A stretch of 64,000 nucleotides of DNA, taken from contig NZ_JADHDY010000015.1 in assembly GCF_016820535.1 (NCBI RefSeq), positions 61,481 through 125,480 on the forward strand, given 5' to 3'. The translations under genes were made by a program, and so were the position numbers. Under the pieces are notes generated by a model. It made no database searches. It was not told the DNA's origin and saw nothing but the letters and a program-made list of their open reading frames with translations. Each line of letters starts with the position of its first letter. The stretch's first letter is position 1. This stretch comes from Sporosarcina beigongshangi. GTDB lineage: Bacteria > Actinomycetota > Actinomycetes > Actinomycetales > Micrococcaceae. Positions 9,135 through 17,970 of this stretch are shown here, one piece after another.

Positions 9135-9821
9135 ATGACTAGCTGGAGCATGAACCCCCGCGCCGCGTTCGATCTGGAAACCACCGGAAAGGACCCCCGC
9201 ACGGCCCGCATCGTGACGGCGTCCATCGTGATTGTGGACGAATCCGGGGCCGTGGCCGACACCCACGAGTGGCTGGCCGATCCCGGCGTGGACATCCCGG
9301 AGGAGGCCGCCGCCATCCACGGAGTCAGCACCGCCCACGCCCGCGAGCATGGACGCCCTTCAGACGTTGTCACCGCCGAGGTGGGCGCCGTGCTGGCCAC
9401 CCTGTTCGAGAACAACATCCCGGTCATTGCCTTCAACGCCAGCTACGACTTCACGGTCCTCGCCAACGAGGCCCGCCGCCACGAGCTCCCCCAGATCACC
9501 GCCGCCCCTGTGATCGACCCGTTCATCTGCAACAAGCAGGTGGACAAGTTCCGCAAGGGCAGCCGCACCCTGGTGGCCCTGTGTGAGGAATACGGCATCA
9601 AGCTCGACGACGCCCACACCTCGGCAGCCGACGCGGAAGCCACGCTGCGGCTTGCCGATGCGCTGGCCGCCAAGTACAGCGCCCTGCGCGTGGACGTGAT
9701 GGACCTGCACAACGCCCAGGTGGGCTGGGCCCGCGATCAGGCCGCCGACTTCCAGGGGTACCTGCGCCGCGTCAAGGACCCTGCCGCCGTGATTGAAGGC
9801 GACTGGCCCGTCCTGCCATAA
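9135..9821 (+). CDS. DnaQ-like DEDDh 3'-5' exonuclease
   Basis: A 228-residue stand-alone exonuclease of the DnaQ/RNase T class. Exo I reads AFDLETTGKD (Asp13, Glu15). Exo II is the NASYDFTVL segment near residue 99. Exo III has the HTSAADAEAT motif with His near 154 and Asp near 159, giving the DEDDh set. It lacks polymerase or UvrC fusions, so it may act in proofreading or in degrading DNA/RNA ends. A TAGCGT box (9123-9128) ends 6 nt before the ATG, again suggesting a leaderless mRNA. It is divergent from the repair operon on the minus strand, with only 68 nt between starts, so the two promoters are back to back. Confidence 0.85.
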   Translation: MTSWSMNPRAAFDLETTGKDPRTARIVTASIVIVDESGAVADTHEWLADPGVDIPEEAAAIHGVSTAHAREHGRPSDVVTAEVGAVLATLFENNIPVIAFNASYDFTVLANEARRHELPQITAAPVIDPFICNKQVDKFRKGSRTLVALCEEYGIKLDDAHTSAADAEATLRLADALAAKYSALRVDVMDLHNAQVGWARDQAADFQGYLRRVKDPAAVIEGDWPVLP

Positions 9822-10153
9822 GCCCACCACAGCATTCATGAGCTAACTCACAGCACCGGAAATGCCGGCCATGGCAAATTTCCAGCCGCCAATCGTGCAG
9901 CCCCGCCTGCACCACAGCGGCCGCAGGCGCCCCAGCCGGGATAAACTTCGCATCTTCTTCTGTGCAACACACCTTTTGCAACGCATAAATTCGTACGCGC
10001 CATAATTTCAACATGGATGACATAATTTAGTTTTGCCGGTCGAGGTCTGCTAGGAACCCCCTGTGAGTCCCTGGCGTCGATTCCCGGCACCAACGGTTTT
10101 CCCACCCCGAGGCACTGTTCGGGCGCGGTCCCTGCAATGAAAGTGAATGTTTG
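9822..10153 (+). promoter_or_regulatory. Gene-free leader of the amino-acid ABC operon with CATAATTT repeats
   Basis: No convincing gene lies in these 332 nt. The centre is much more AT-rich than its surroundings. CATAATTT occurs at 10001-10008 and again at 10021-10028 (20 bp apart, two helical turns), with a related CATAAATT at 9984-9991. CATAAT could serve as a -10 element with TTGCAA (9976-9981) upstream, but the 19-bp spacing is poor. The phased repeats could equally be sites for a nitrogen or amino-acid regulator. The leader downstream is about 125 nt. Confidence 0.35.
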
Positions 10154-11089
10154 ATGAAGAAATCTGCCCTAAAGTGGCTCACCACCGTCCCCGCGGCCGT
10201 GGCCCTCGCCTTCTCACTGGCTGCCTGCGGCGGTTCCACCGGTGCCACGTCCTCCGGCGGCTCCACCGACGCACTGGCCGGCAGCGACCAGCAGTCGCTT
10301 GACCGCTACAGCACCGACGACGTCGTGGCCCTGGACTCCATCAAGAAGGACGAGCTCGGCCTGATCACCCCCGGCACCATCACCGTGGGCACCCTCTCCG
10401 ACGCCCCGCCGAACATCTTCATCAAGGACGGCGTCTTCACCGGCTACGACAACGAGCTGCTGCGCGCCATGGCCGACAAGCTGGGCCTGAAGGTGGAGTT
10501 CAAGTCCACCGACTTCTCGGCACTGCTCGCCCAGGTTGAGAACAAGACGTTCGACGTCGGTTCTTCCTCGATCTCCACCACCGACGCCCGCCGTGAGAAC
10601 GTCGGCTTCACCAACGGCTACGACTTTGGCTACATGGCCGTTGTTGCCAAGACCGACTCCGCCATCAAGGGCTTTGCCGACCTGACCGACAAGACGCGCA
10701 TCGCCGTCGTCCAGGGCACCGTGCAGGACGACTACGTCACCAACACGCTCAAGTACGAGCCTGTCCGCTTCCCCGACTACAACACGGCCTACGCCAACTT
10801 GAAGAACGGCCAGGTTGACGCCTGGGTCGCCCCGTCCCAGCAGGCCTCAGGCCAGGTCAAGGACGGCGACGGCACCGCCATCGCCGAAGAGGTTGTCAAC
10901 ACCCAGAACTTCACCGCCTACGCCGTGAACTCTGAGAACAAGGCACTCACCGACGCCCTGAACTCCGCACTTGACGCGGTCATCGCCGACGGCACCTGGT
11001 CCAAGCTGACCAAGGAGTGGTACCCCACCCGCCCCATGCCTGAGGACTGGACCCCCGGCTCCAAGGCCGTCACGGTGCCCAAGGCCTAA
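10154..11089 (+). CDS. Polar amino-acid ABC transporter, substrate-binding lipoprotein
   Basis: A 311-residue family-3 solute-binding protein. It begins with a lipoprotein signal peptide (Lys-rich start, hydrophobic core, lipobox LAAC with Cys25), so it is anchored to the outer face of the membrane. The mature part has the typical two-lobe pattern, with TGYDNELLRAMADKLG and later the DARRENVGFTNGY segment that contributes the ligand-binding arginine. The exact substrate (glutamate, glutamine, cystine or a basic amino acid) cannot be read from sequence. The ATG at 10154 is preferred to the adjacent TTG at 10151. It is followed after 3 nt by the permease gene. Confidence 0.85.
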   Translation: MKKSALKWLTTVPAAVALAFSLAACGGSTGATSSGGSTDALAGSDQQSLDRYSTDDVVALDSIKKDELGLITPGTITVGTLSDAPPNIFIKDGVFTGYDNELLRAMADKLGLKVEFKSTDFSALLAQVENKTFDVGSSSISTTDARRENVGFTNGYDFGYMAVVAKTDSAIKGFADLTDKTRIAVVQGTVQDDYVTNTLKYEPVRFPDYNTAYANLKNGQVDAWVAPSQQASGQVKDGDGTAIAEEVVNTQNFTAYAVNSENKALTDALNSALDAVIADGTWSKLTKEWYPTRPMPEDWTPGSKAVTVPKA

Positions 11090-11092
11090 TCT

Positions 11093-11857
11093 ATGGATGT
11101 TCTCGAGCAGCTTGGAAAAACGTTCTTTGACTGGGGCGCCATGGGGAAAGTCATCCCCGAAATGCTCACGGTCGGTTTGCCAAACACCCTGATCCTGGCC
11201 ATTTCCTCGGCCGTCATCGGGTGCATCCTGGGCATGGTCCTGGCGGTCATGGGTATTTCACGCAATCCCATCCCCCGCTGGATCGCCCGGGTTTACACGG
11301 ATATCTTCCGCGGCCTGCCCGCCATCTTGACCATCCTCCTGATTGGTCTTGGCCTGGGCCCCGTGGTTCGCATGCTGACGGGCAGCACCAACCCCTACCC
11401 GCTGGCCATCTTTGCGCTGTCCCTCATGGCGGCCGCGTACATTGGCGAGATCTTCCGTTCCGGCATTCAAAGCGTTGAAAAGGGCCAGCTCGAGGCATCC
11501 CGTGCCCTGGGGTTCAGCTACGTCTCATCCATGAGCCTCGTGGTGATTCCCCAGGGCATCCGCCGGGTGCTGCCGGCGCTGGTCAACCAGCTGATCTCGC
11601 TGATCAAGGATTCCTCCCTGATCTACATGCTGGGCCTGATTGCCAGCCAGCGTGAGATCTTCCGCATCGGCAACGATGCAGCCGCCAACACCGGCAACCT
11701 CTCCCCGCTCGTTGCAGCCGGCGTGCTCTACCTGTGCCTGACCATTCCGCTCACCCACCTGGTGAACTTCATGGACAAGCGCATGCGTGAGGGCAAGGCG
11801 CAGAAGCTGGATCCAGACGAGGCCGCAGCAGTCATTGGCAAGGGAGCCCAGGCATGA
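11093..11857 (+). CDS. Polar amino-acid ABC transporter, permease (HisM/GlnP type)
   Basis: A 254-residue inner-membrane permease of the His/Glu/Gln/Arg family with about five hydrophobic segments. The cytoplasmic coupling loop, which contacts the ATPase, contains the conserved EAxxxxxG pattern ([10 protein letters not shown]) near residue 135. The C-terminal SLIKDSSL segment is typical of this family. It lies 3 nt after the binding-protein gene and overlaps the ATPase gene by 4 nt (ATGA), so the three subunits are co-transcribed and translationally coupled. With a single permease gene the transporter would be a homodimer in the membrane. Confidence 0.87.
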   Translation: MDVLEQLGKTFFDWGAMGKVIPEMLTVGLPNTLILAISSAVIGCILGMVLAVMGISRNPIPRWIARVYTDIFRGLPAILTILLIGLGLGPVVRMLTGSTNPYPLAIFALSLMAAAYIGEIFRSGIQSVEKGQLEASRALGFSYVSSMSLVVIPQGIRRVLPALVNQLISLIKDSSLIYMLGLIASQREIFRIGNDAAANTGNLSPLVAAGVLYLCLTIPLTHLVNFMDKRMREGKAQKLDPDEAAAVIGKGAQA

Positions 11858-12591
11858 GTGATTTCAACCCAGGGTCGCTGACGGCCACGAACATCCATCT
11901 CGCGTTTGGCGCCAACAAGGTGCTGCGCGGCATCGACCTGCACGTCCCGCAGGGCACCACGGCCTCCGTGATCGGCCCGTCCGGTTCCGGCAAGTCCACG
12001 CTGCTGCGCGTCATGAACCGCCTGATCGAGCCCGACCAGGGCGACATCCTGCTGGACGGCAAGTCCGTCCTGAACGACAACCCGGACGAGCTGCGCCGCC
12101 GCATCGGCATGGTGTTCCAGCAGTTCAACCTGTTCCCCCACAAGACGGTGCTGCAGAACGTGGCCCTCGCGCTGGTCAAGCTGCGCAAGATGCCCAAGGA
12201 CCAGGCCAACGCCCGCGCCCTTGAGCAGTTGGACCTGGTGGGCCTGAAGCACAAGGCCGACGCCCGCCCGGGCAACCTGTCCGGCGGGCAGCAGCAGCGT
12301 GTGGCCATTGCCCGCGCCCTGGCCATGGAGCCGGAGGTCATGTTCTTCGACGAGGCCACCAGCGCCCTGGACCCGGAACTCGTCAAGGGCGTCCTGGCGC
12401 TCATGACGGACCTGTCCAAGGGCGGCATGACCATGGTCGTGGTCACGCACGAGATGGGCTTCTCCCGGAATGTCTCCGACACCGTCACCTTCATGGACGG
12501 CGGCGTCGTGGTGGAGACCGGGTCCCCCGAAGAGCTGTTCTCCGCACCCAAGACGGACCGCCTGAAGGGCTTCCTCTCGGACGTCCTCTAG
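11854..12591 (+). CDS. Polar amino-acid ABC transporter, ATP-binding subunit
   Basis: A 245-residue ATPase of the GlnQ/HisP class, full length for the family. Walker [10 protein letters not shown] is at 41-49. The Q-loop is in [10 protein letters not shown]. The signature LSGGQ is at about 142-146, Walker B is [13 protein letters not shown], and the H-loop is VVVTHEMGF. It powers uptake through the permease encoded just upstream. The coding sequence is followed after 11 nt by a strong inverted repeat that probably ends the operon. Confidence 0.9.
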   Translation: MSDFNPGSLTATNIHLAFGANKVLRGIDLHVPQGTTASVIGPSGSGKSTLLRVMNRLIEPDQGDILLDGKSVLNDNPDELRRRIGMVFQQFNLFPHKTVLQNVALALVKLRKMPKDQANARALEQLDLVGLKHKADARPGNLSGGQQQRVAIARALAMEPEVMFFDEATSALDPELVKGVLALMTDLSKGGMTMVVVTHEMGFSRNVSDTVTFMDGGVVVETGSPEELFSAPKTDRLKGFLSDVL

Positions 12592-12602
12592 CCGGCAACT
12601 TA

Positions 12603-12655
12603 CGACGGCGGCACCCCGCCTTGCGCTTCAAGCGCCAGCCGGGGTGCCGCCGTCG
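12603..12655 (+). terminator. Long nested hairpin after the ABC transporter operon
   Basis: A perfect 16-bp inverted repeat, CGACGGCGGCACCCCG (12603-12618) against its complement at 12640-12655. The 21-nt loop contains a second small hairpin, GCGC-TTCAA-GCGC (12623-12635). No T-run follows, as is common for actinobacterial terminators. It begins 11 nt after the ATPase stop and precedes an independently promoted gene, so operon termination is the simplest reading. Confidence 0.7.
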
Positions 12656-12741
12656 AACGTTAACGGGCAGGAGGGGGAACAACCCGGCCGGGCTGGCAGG
12701 ATTCACAGCCTCGTCCCGCGCATCGGGAGTACGCTGGGACC

Positions 12742-13740
12742 ATGGTCCAACAGCCGCCGAAAACCGGCGCTTTTGTCCCAGGCCGCCGGGCCCGAGACCT
12801 GCTGACGCGCGTGCCCGTGTGGGTTTGGCGGATCTTCATGCACTCCATCAGCCAGGCGGAGCTGCGGCACCTGAACGCCGACCCCATCAAGGACATCCGG
12901 TACTGGCACGACATTGATTTCGTGGGTGACCACATCCGCTCCCACCGCCTCGACGTCCTGGCCCCGGCTGGCGCCGCCACCACCGACCACCTCCCCGTGT
13001 ACGTCTATTTCCACGGCGGAGGTTGGACGTCCGGCGACAAGGCCGCGCTGACGAAGTACTGCGCGGGGCAGGCGGCCACCGGGATCGTGGTGGTCAACGT
13101 CAACTACCGCACGGCCCCGCACTTCCACCTGGGCCATGTCCTCGAGGATGCCAACGCGGCGCTGGGCTGGGTGTCCGGGCACATCGGCGAATTCAGCGGC
13201 GACAGCCAGCGCATCGTCCTCGGCGGCGATTCCGCAGGCGGGCAGATCTCGGCCCTCATGGCCGCCACCACCTTCCAGCCGGAACTCGCCCGCCACTACT
13301 CGCTCAACACGGCGCTGCAGAAGGCGCAGCTGCGCGGCCTGGTGCAGCATTGTTCCATCGTGGACTTCTCCGTGTTCTTCGACCGGGGCTTCGTCATGAG
13401 CCTGAATTTCATCCGCATGCTGCTGCCGCGGGGCCACTCCGCCACCGGCGACAGGCACAAGTTGCGGGAGGCGGCCCACTTCATGTCGCCCATCGAGTGG
13501 CTGGATTCACGCTGCCCGCCCGTGTTCATCACCACCTCGGAGCGCGACTTCTTCTACCACTCAAACCTGAACTTGATCCGCGCGCTCAGCGCCCACGGCG
13601 TCGCCGTCGACGCCCTCATCTACCGTTGGAGCAGCTCCAACACCGAGCACACCTGGCAGCAAAACTTCCGCTATCCCGAGTCACAGGAGGTCTACCGGCG
13701 CCTAGAATCCTTTATAACCAAGGTGACGGTGCCGGTCTGA
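12742..13740 (+). CDS. Alpha/beta hydrolase, HSL-type esterase
   Basis: A 332-residue esterase/lipase of the hormone-sensitive-lipase group. The oxyanion-hole motif HGGG starts at His91 (YFHGGGW) and the nucleophile elbow is GDSAGG with Ser164. The acid would be in the SERDFFYHS segment and the catalytic histidine in NTEHTWQQNF. Residues 1-45 form an N-terminal extension with no clear signal peptide. The likely substrate is a short- to medium-chain ester. A TACGCT box at 12730-12735 lies 6 nt before the ATG, so the mRNA is probably leaderless. A second, unrelated alpha/beta hydrolase follows 41 nt downstream. Confidence 0.8.
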   Translation: MVQQPPKTGAFVPGRRARDLLTRVPVWVWRIFMHSISQAELRHLNADPIKDIRYWHDIDFVGDHIRSHRLDVLAPAGAATTDHLPVYVYFHGGGWTSGDKAALTKYCAGQAATGIVVVNVNYRTAPHFHLGHVLEDANAALGWVSGHIGEFSGDSQRIVLGGDSAGGQISALMAATTFQPELARHYSLNTALQKAQLRGLVQHCSIVDFSVFFDRGFVMSLNFIRMLLPRGHSATGDRHKLREAAHFMSPIEWLDSRCPPVFITTSERDFFYHSNLNLIRALSAHGVAVDALIYRWSSSNTEHTWQQNFRYPESQEVYRRLESFITKVTVPV

Positions 13741-13781
13741 CAACGCGGCGGCCGGCCCTGAAACGAAGCGGAGGTGCGGCC

Positions 13782-14792
13782 GTGGGTTTAGTTGCTGGCC
13801 AGGGGAAGGACGACGGCGCGGGCTGGCCGGGCGGTCCCGGCGGCCCGGGTGCCGCCCGGGACGGCGGCGGCTGGTCTGTGTCCGCCGGCGAACCGGCCAG
13901 GGGTCCAGCGCCTGACGCGGCGGAACTGGCCGACGCCCAACTGCCGGACTTCGACTGGGCGCTGGTGCCGGACGGCTTCGACCGCTTCACCCTGGATGTG
14001 CCGAGCGGGCCGCTGGCAGCCATCAGCTGCGGCGATCCCGCCAATCCCCCGGTCGTGCTGGTGCCGGGAGCCACGGGGTCCAAGGAAGATTTTGTGTTGA
14101 TGATGCCAATCCTTGCGGCGGCAGGTTTTTACACCCTCAGCTTTGACCTGGCAGGACAATACGAGTCGGCGGCTGCAGGCCCGGAAAACCTTGTCCCTCC
14201 CGGACAGCACTACTCCTTTGAACTCTTTACCGACGATGTCCTGGCCGTGCTGCGCGGGCTCGGCCGGCCCGCCCACGTCGTGGGCTATTCCTTCGCCGGC
14301 ACCGTCTCCGGCCTGGCCCTTGCCAGGGAGCCCGGACTTTTCGCCAGCCTGACGCTTCTCAGCTGCCCGCCATTGGACGGCCAAAGCTTCCGCGGCGTCA
14401 GCCGGATCGGGCCCGTCACTGGCATCGCCCCGGCAAGTGTGGGCGCCACCTTGATGATCTGGGGCATCAAGTCCAACGTCGTCCCGGTGCCGCCGGGACG
14501 GCTGCGCTTTGCCCGCGACAGGTTCAGGCTCACGCGCAGGCAGTCGGTGACCGACATCGTGGGCCTTATGAAACACAGCCCCGACCTGCGGCCTGCCCTG
14601 TCGGCGGCGACGTTGCCGAAGCTGGTGGCCGTGGGTGGGCACGATCTTTGGCCCACCCGCCTGCATGCAGTGTTTGCCGAATCCATTGGTGCCGCCCTGG
14701 CCGTTTATCCCGGAGGCCACAGCCCCTGCGAGACCTCCCCCAACCAGCTCTGCCGGGACCTGCTCCAACTTTTCGGCCCGCCAACCCCCTAA
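13782..14792 (+). CDS. Alpha/beta hydrolase with glycine-rich N-terminal extension
   Basis: A 336-residue alpha/beta hydrolase. GTG 13782 is chosen because GGAGG (13770-13774) precedes it by 7 nt; a much longer open frame upstream only shadows the preceding esterase. The first 55 residues are Gly/Ala/Pro-rich and probably disordered. The core then has a VLVPGATGS oxyanion segment, the nucleophile elbow GYSFAG with Ser170, and a late GGHSPCE segment that supplies the catalytic histidine. It looks like the haloperoxidase/epoxide-hydrolase-like branch, but the substrate is unknown. It probably shares the transcript of the preceding esterase. Confidence 0.75.
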   Translation: MGLVAGQGKDDGAGWPGGPGGPGAARDGGGWSVSAGEPARGPAPDAAELADAQLPDFDWALVPDGFDRFTLDVPSGPLAAISCGDPANPPVVLVPGATGSKEDFVLMMPILAAAGFYTLSFDLAGQYESAAAGPENLVPPGQHYSFELFTDDVLAVLRGLGRPAHVVGYSFAGTVSGLALAREPGLFASLTLLSCPPLDGQSFRGVSRIGPVTGIAPASVGATLMIWGIKSNVVPVPPGRLRFARDRFRLTRRQSVTDIVGLMKHSPDLRPALSAATLPKLVAVGGHDLWPTRLHAVFAESIGAALAVYPGGHSPCETSPNQLCRDLLQLFGPPTP

Positions 14793-14793
14793 A

Positions 14794-14890
14794 TCCCTGA
14801 CCCCTGCCCCTGCCCAATGCACCCTGGCCCCCGACCAATGCCCCCCGCCCACTGACCCCGCTCCCTGACCCCCGCCCCCTGACCCGTCCC
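14794..14890. repeat. C-rich degenerate repeat tract
   Basis: After the hydrolase stop, about 97 nt consist of irregular repeats of the unit CCCTGACCCC or CCCCTGCCC, so one strand is strongly C-rich and the other G-rich. No coding potential is apparent. The tract lies between two convergent genes. It could form unusual DNA structure or act as a bidirectional termination zone; the G-rich strand has several runs of four or more G. Confidence 0.6.
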
Positions 14891-15050
14891 GACGCCGCAT
14901 CAGATATTCCCCATTTTCCCCAAACCCTGTTGCACTTCCCGTTCCCGTTTATGCGCACCGCGCGGCGCGGGGGCTGTCGTTCAATTCGGCCCCCTGTGCA
15001 ACGGCATCCGATCTGAACAACGGCCCCCGGGCCGGGATTTCAGTCCCGCA

Positions 15051-15806
15051 TCAGCCGCCACGGTGGGCGCGCACCCAGCGCACGCGGGTCCGGCGTCGTT
15101 TGAGAGGGTTCTCCACAGCGAACAACTGCCGAAAAGTCCCCCACGCCATGGCCAGCCGGCGCCCCAGCGTGCCCCAGGAGGCGAACGGCCTGGCGGAGAC
15201 GGGCATGCGCAGGAGCGGGTCAAAGATGACAGGCATTTCCGGGCGCAGGAGGTAGGAAATCTCCAGGTCGTCGTGGACACCGGGGTCGTCGCGCGTCACG
15301 TCCGGCCCCAGCTTGGACCACACTCCGGCCGCCATCGCATAGTTTGAGCCAAACACCGGATAGTGCCCCAGCAACAGGCCCACCACATGGAAGTAGCCTC
15401 CCAGGTACAGCGTCCGGCCCAGCCAGCGCACCAGCCGGGGCCCGCCGTAAAAGTCGCCCGGCCCCGTGACGAGCGCCAGCGGGCCGGCGTCCGCGAGGTC
15501 CGCCTCCAGGCGTGCCAGCCAGTCCGGGCCGGGGCGGGAATCGGCGTCGATCCGGGCGATGATGTCCGTCCCGGCGGCGTCAAAACCGCGGGCGGATGCT
15601 CCCGCCACGCCGGGCTCAGGCCAGGGAATCCGCTCCACGCCTGCCGCCTCACACACCTCGGCCGTATTGTCGGTGCTGCCGTTGTCCACCACAATGATGC
15701 GCTCGGCCGGCCGCGACTGCCTAGCCAGGTGCGCAAGGCATCCTGCCAGCATCCGGGCGTCGTTGCGCGACGGAATGACAACGGCAATGGTGGCTCTTCT
15801 GCCCAT
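15051..15806 (-). CDS. Family 2 glycosyltransferase
   Basis: A 251-residue GT-A fold glycosyltransferase. The N-terminus VVIPSRNDARMLAGCL and VVDNGSTDNT (about 39-48) are the nucleotide-sugar-binding start of GT2 enzymes. The metal-binding DxD is Asp87-Ala-Asp89 in ARIDADSRP. The DDLEISYLL segment carries the expected acidic residues late in the domain. A hydrophobic stretch (TLYLGGYFHVVGLLLG) may associate with the membrane. The acceptor is unknown; wall or lipid glycans are plausible. ATG 15806 is chosen because TAGGGT (15813-15818) lies 6 nt upstream, which suggests a leaderless mRNA. It lies downstream of the MOSC gene on the same strand but has this promoter of its own. Confidence 0.75.
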   Translation of the reverse strand: MGRRATIAVVIPSRNDARMLAGCLAHLARQSRPAERIIVVDNGSTDNTAEVCEAAGVERIPWPEPGVAGASARGFDAAGTDIIARIDADSRPGPDWLARLEADLADAGPLALVTGPGDFYGGPRLVRWLGRTLYLGGYFHVVGLLLGHYPVFGSNYAMAAGVWSKLGPDVTRDDPGVHDDLEISYLLRPEMPVIFDPLLRMPVSARPFASWGTLGRRLAMAWGTFRQLFAVENPLKRRRTRVRWVRAHRGG

Positions 15807-15864
15807 GCGCAAACCCTACAACAGCTCACTTGCGACGGCGCGTCCCCGCCTTGCTCCGCAGGGT

Positions 15865-16413
15865 TCAGACGCGCTGGAGTGCTTCGTGCGGCCCGTCGGG
15901 GAGGACCACGGTGACGGTGTCCCCGGGGCGCACGGTTCCCCCGCGGTGGACAACACCCATGATGCCGGCACGGCGGACGATGTCCCCGTTGCCGTCGCGG
16001 CCAACAAGTTCCTTCAGCAGGCCATGCTGGAAGGTGTCGATCTGGGCGCACGGGTTGCGCAGGCCCGTCACCTCAACCACGACCTCCACACCCAGGTGGA
16101 GCATGGTTCCCCGGGGCAGGCCCAGGAGGTCCACGCCGGTGGTGGTGACGTTCTCGCCGAGCTGGCCCGGGGCAACGGTGAAGCCGCGGGTGGCGAGCCA
16201 GTCAAAGAGTTCCTGGTGGATGAGGTGCACCTGCCGCAGGTTCGGCTGGCTGGGATCGGCCCGCACCCGGGAAAGGTGCTGTACGGTGGCACCGGAATGG
16301 GCGTCGCCAGCCACGCCCAGCCCGGCCACGAGCTCGATGGCGGCGGCCGTGTTCTTGCTGAACCGGTGGGTGGCGTCACGGTGGACGGCGGATACTTTCG
16401 CTGCGCTGCTCAC
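15865..16413 (-). CDS. MOSC domain protein
   Basis: A 182-residue stand-alone MOSC (Mo-cofactor sulfurase C-terminal) domain protein. Recognisable parts are the GLGVAGDAHSG start, the HLIHQELFDWL segment, GENVTTTGVDLL, and the motif GLRNPCAQID with the conserved cysteine that coordinates or transfers sulfur in the family. Such proteins act on molybdenum-cofactor enzymes or N-hydroxylated compounds; the precise role is unknown. GTG 16413 is supported by TAAACT at 16420-16425, exactly 6 nt upstream (leaderless). It lies beyond the hemL terminator repeat, so it is not simply part of the heme operon. Confidence 0.8.
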   Translation of the reverse strand: MSSAAKVSAVHRDATHRFSKNTAAAIELVAGLGVAGDAHSGATVQHLSRVRADPSQPNLRQVHLIHQELFDWLATRGFTVAPGQLGENVTTTGVDLLGLPRGTMLHLGVEVVVEVTGLRNPCAQIDTFQHGLLKELVGRDGNGDIVRRAGIMGVVHRGGTVRPGDTVTVVLPDGPHEALQRV

Positions 16414-16480
16414 CTTGCCAGTTTAGCGGCGCAGCGGCCAAGGGTAGCCGCCGGCAATTCCAGATCCGCCTCTCCCCCAG

Positions 16481-16543
16481 AATCGATAACGCAGTTGTTG
16501 GACCGATTCCACCCATTTTGGTCCAACAACTGCGTTATCGATT
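16481..16543 (-). repeat. Perfect 24-bp inverted repeat between hemL and the MOSC gene
   Basis: Arms 16481-16504 and 16520-16543 are perfectly complementary over 24 bp around a 15-nt loop. The arm begins AATCGATAACGCAGTTG and is far less GC-rich than the neighbourhood. It sits 58 nt after the hemL stop and ends the minus-strand heme operon just before the leaderless promoter of the MOSC gene. As RNA it would be a very stable stem, so it may be a terminator. Its length and perfection also fit a dispersed extragenic palindrome or a transposon-derived element. Confidence 0.8.
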
Positions 16544-16600
16544 TCAAAATCCGGGCTCCAGTCCAAAACAGGACTGGATCAGGCGGCGGGCGGCGCAGTG

Positions 16601-17911
16601 TCAGGCGGCGGGGGCCGCTGCTGCCGCCTTCGCCGCCGCGGGCAGGGCGTTGAAGATGCGGTTCATGGCGGCGTCGTCGTGCGCGGCGGAGAGGAACCAG
16701 GCCTCAAACACGCTCGGCGGCAGGTACACGCCGGAATCCAGCATGGAGTGGAAGAACGGCGCGTAGCGGAACGCTTCCTGTGCTTGGGCGTCGTCGTAGT
16801 TGCGCACGCCGCGGGCCGAGGTGCCGAACGCCACCGAGAACAGGTTCCCGGCGCGCTGGATGGAGTGGTCCACGCCCTCGGCGGCCAAGGCGCCGGAGAG
16901 CGCGGCGGACAGTTCCAGCGAGCGGGCATCCACCGCGGCGTACACGTCCGCCGTCGCGGCGGTCAGCGTCGCAACGCCGGCAGCCATGGCCACGGGATTC
17001 CCGGAAAGGGTTCCGGCCTGGTAGACGGGACCGAGGGGCGCCAAATAGTCCATGACCTCGGCCCGCCCGCCGAGGGCCGCCGTGGGCAGCCCGCCGCCGA
17101 TGACCTTGCCGAAGGTGAACAGGTCCGGAGCCCAGCCCTCGGAGGCACCGGTCAGGCCCCAGTAGCCGGACGCTCCGACGCGGAAGCCGGTCAGCACCTC
17201 GTCGAGGATCAGCAGCGCACCGTGCTCCTTCGTGATGCGGGACAGCCCCGCGTTGAATCCCTCGCCCGGGGTGACTACGCCCATGTTGGCGGGAGCGGCC
17301 TCGGTGATGACGGCGGCGATCCGGTCGCCGTGCGCGGCAAAGGCGGCTTCGACGGCGGCGAGGTCGTTGTACGGCAACACCAGGGTTTCGGCGGCGGTTG
17401 CGGCCGTGACGCCCGCGGAACCGGGCAGCGCCAGGGTGGCCAGGCCGGAGCCTGCCGCGGCCAGTAGCGAATCGAGATGGCCGTGGTAGCAGCCGGCAAA
17501 CTTGATGATGAGCTCGCGTCCCGTGAAGCCGCGGGCCAGGCGCACGGCCGTCATGGTGGCCTCCGTGCCGGTGGAGACCATGCGCAGTCGCTCGACGCCG
17601 GACACCCGGCCCTGCACCAGGGCGGCAAGTTCGCTTTCGGCCGGGGTGGAGGCGCCGAAGCTCAGGCCGTGGTCCACAGCGGCATGCACGGCGGCCAGGA
17701 CGTCCGGGTGCGCGTGGCCCAGCAGGGCCGGTCCCCATGAGCAGACCAGGTCCACGTAGTCGCGGCCGTCGGCGTCGGTCAGGTAGGCGCCCTTGGCGTT
17801 GACCATGAACCGCGGCGTGCCGCCCACCGAGCCGAAGGCGCGCACGGGCGAGTTCACCCCGCCGGGCATGAGGGTCTTGGCGCGGTCAAAAAGTTCCTGC
17901 GAGCTGGTCAT
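16601..17911 (-). CDS. hemL: Glutamate-1-semialdehyde 2,1-aminomutase
   Basis: A 436-residue PLP enzyme that converts glutamate-1-semialdehyde to 5-aminolevulinate, the second step of the C5 pathway. Visible landmarks are [16 protein letters not shown] at the N-terminus, the [17 protein letters not shown] cofactor-binding segment, [11 protein letters not shown], and the PLP lysine in [10 protein letters not shown]. The last 15 residues are an Ala-rich tail. The start ATG is 59 nt after hemB. It is the distal gene of the minus-strand heme operon, while its substrate is made by HemA, encoded at the other end of the cluster on the opposite strand. Confidence 0.95.
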   Translation of the reverse strand: MTSSQELFDRAKTLMPGGVNSPVRAFGSVGGTPRFMVNAKGAYLTDADGRDYVDLVCSWGPALLGHAHPDVLAAVHAAVDHGLSFGASTPAESELAALVQGRVSGVERLRMVSTGTEATMTAVRLARGFTGRELIIKFAGCYHGHLDSLLAAAGSGLATLALPGSAGVTAATAAETLVLPYNDLAAVEAAFAAHGDRIAAVITEAAPANMGVVTPGEGFNAGLSRITKEHGALLILDEVLTGFRVGASGYWGLTGASEGWAPDLFTFGKVIGGGLPTAALGGRAEVMDYLAPLGPVYQAGTLSGNPVAMAAGVATLTAATADVYAAVDARSLELSAALSGALAAEGVDHSIQRAGNLFSVAFGTSARGVRNYDDAQAQEAFRYAPFFHSMLDSGVYLPPSVFEAWFLSAAHDDAAMNRIFNALPAAAKAAAAAPAA

Positions 17912-17970
17912 GGGAAGTCCTTTGGTTTTTCAGTCGAACGGTGAAGGTGGGATGGGCGCCGTCGGGCCTA

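Noticed and set aside
13023..13781. Upstream half of the 589-codon frame ending at 14792
   Set aside because: It lies in another frame of the HSL esterase; the ribosome binding site at 13770-13774 and GTG 13782 give the real start of the second hydrolase.
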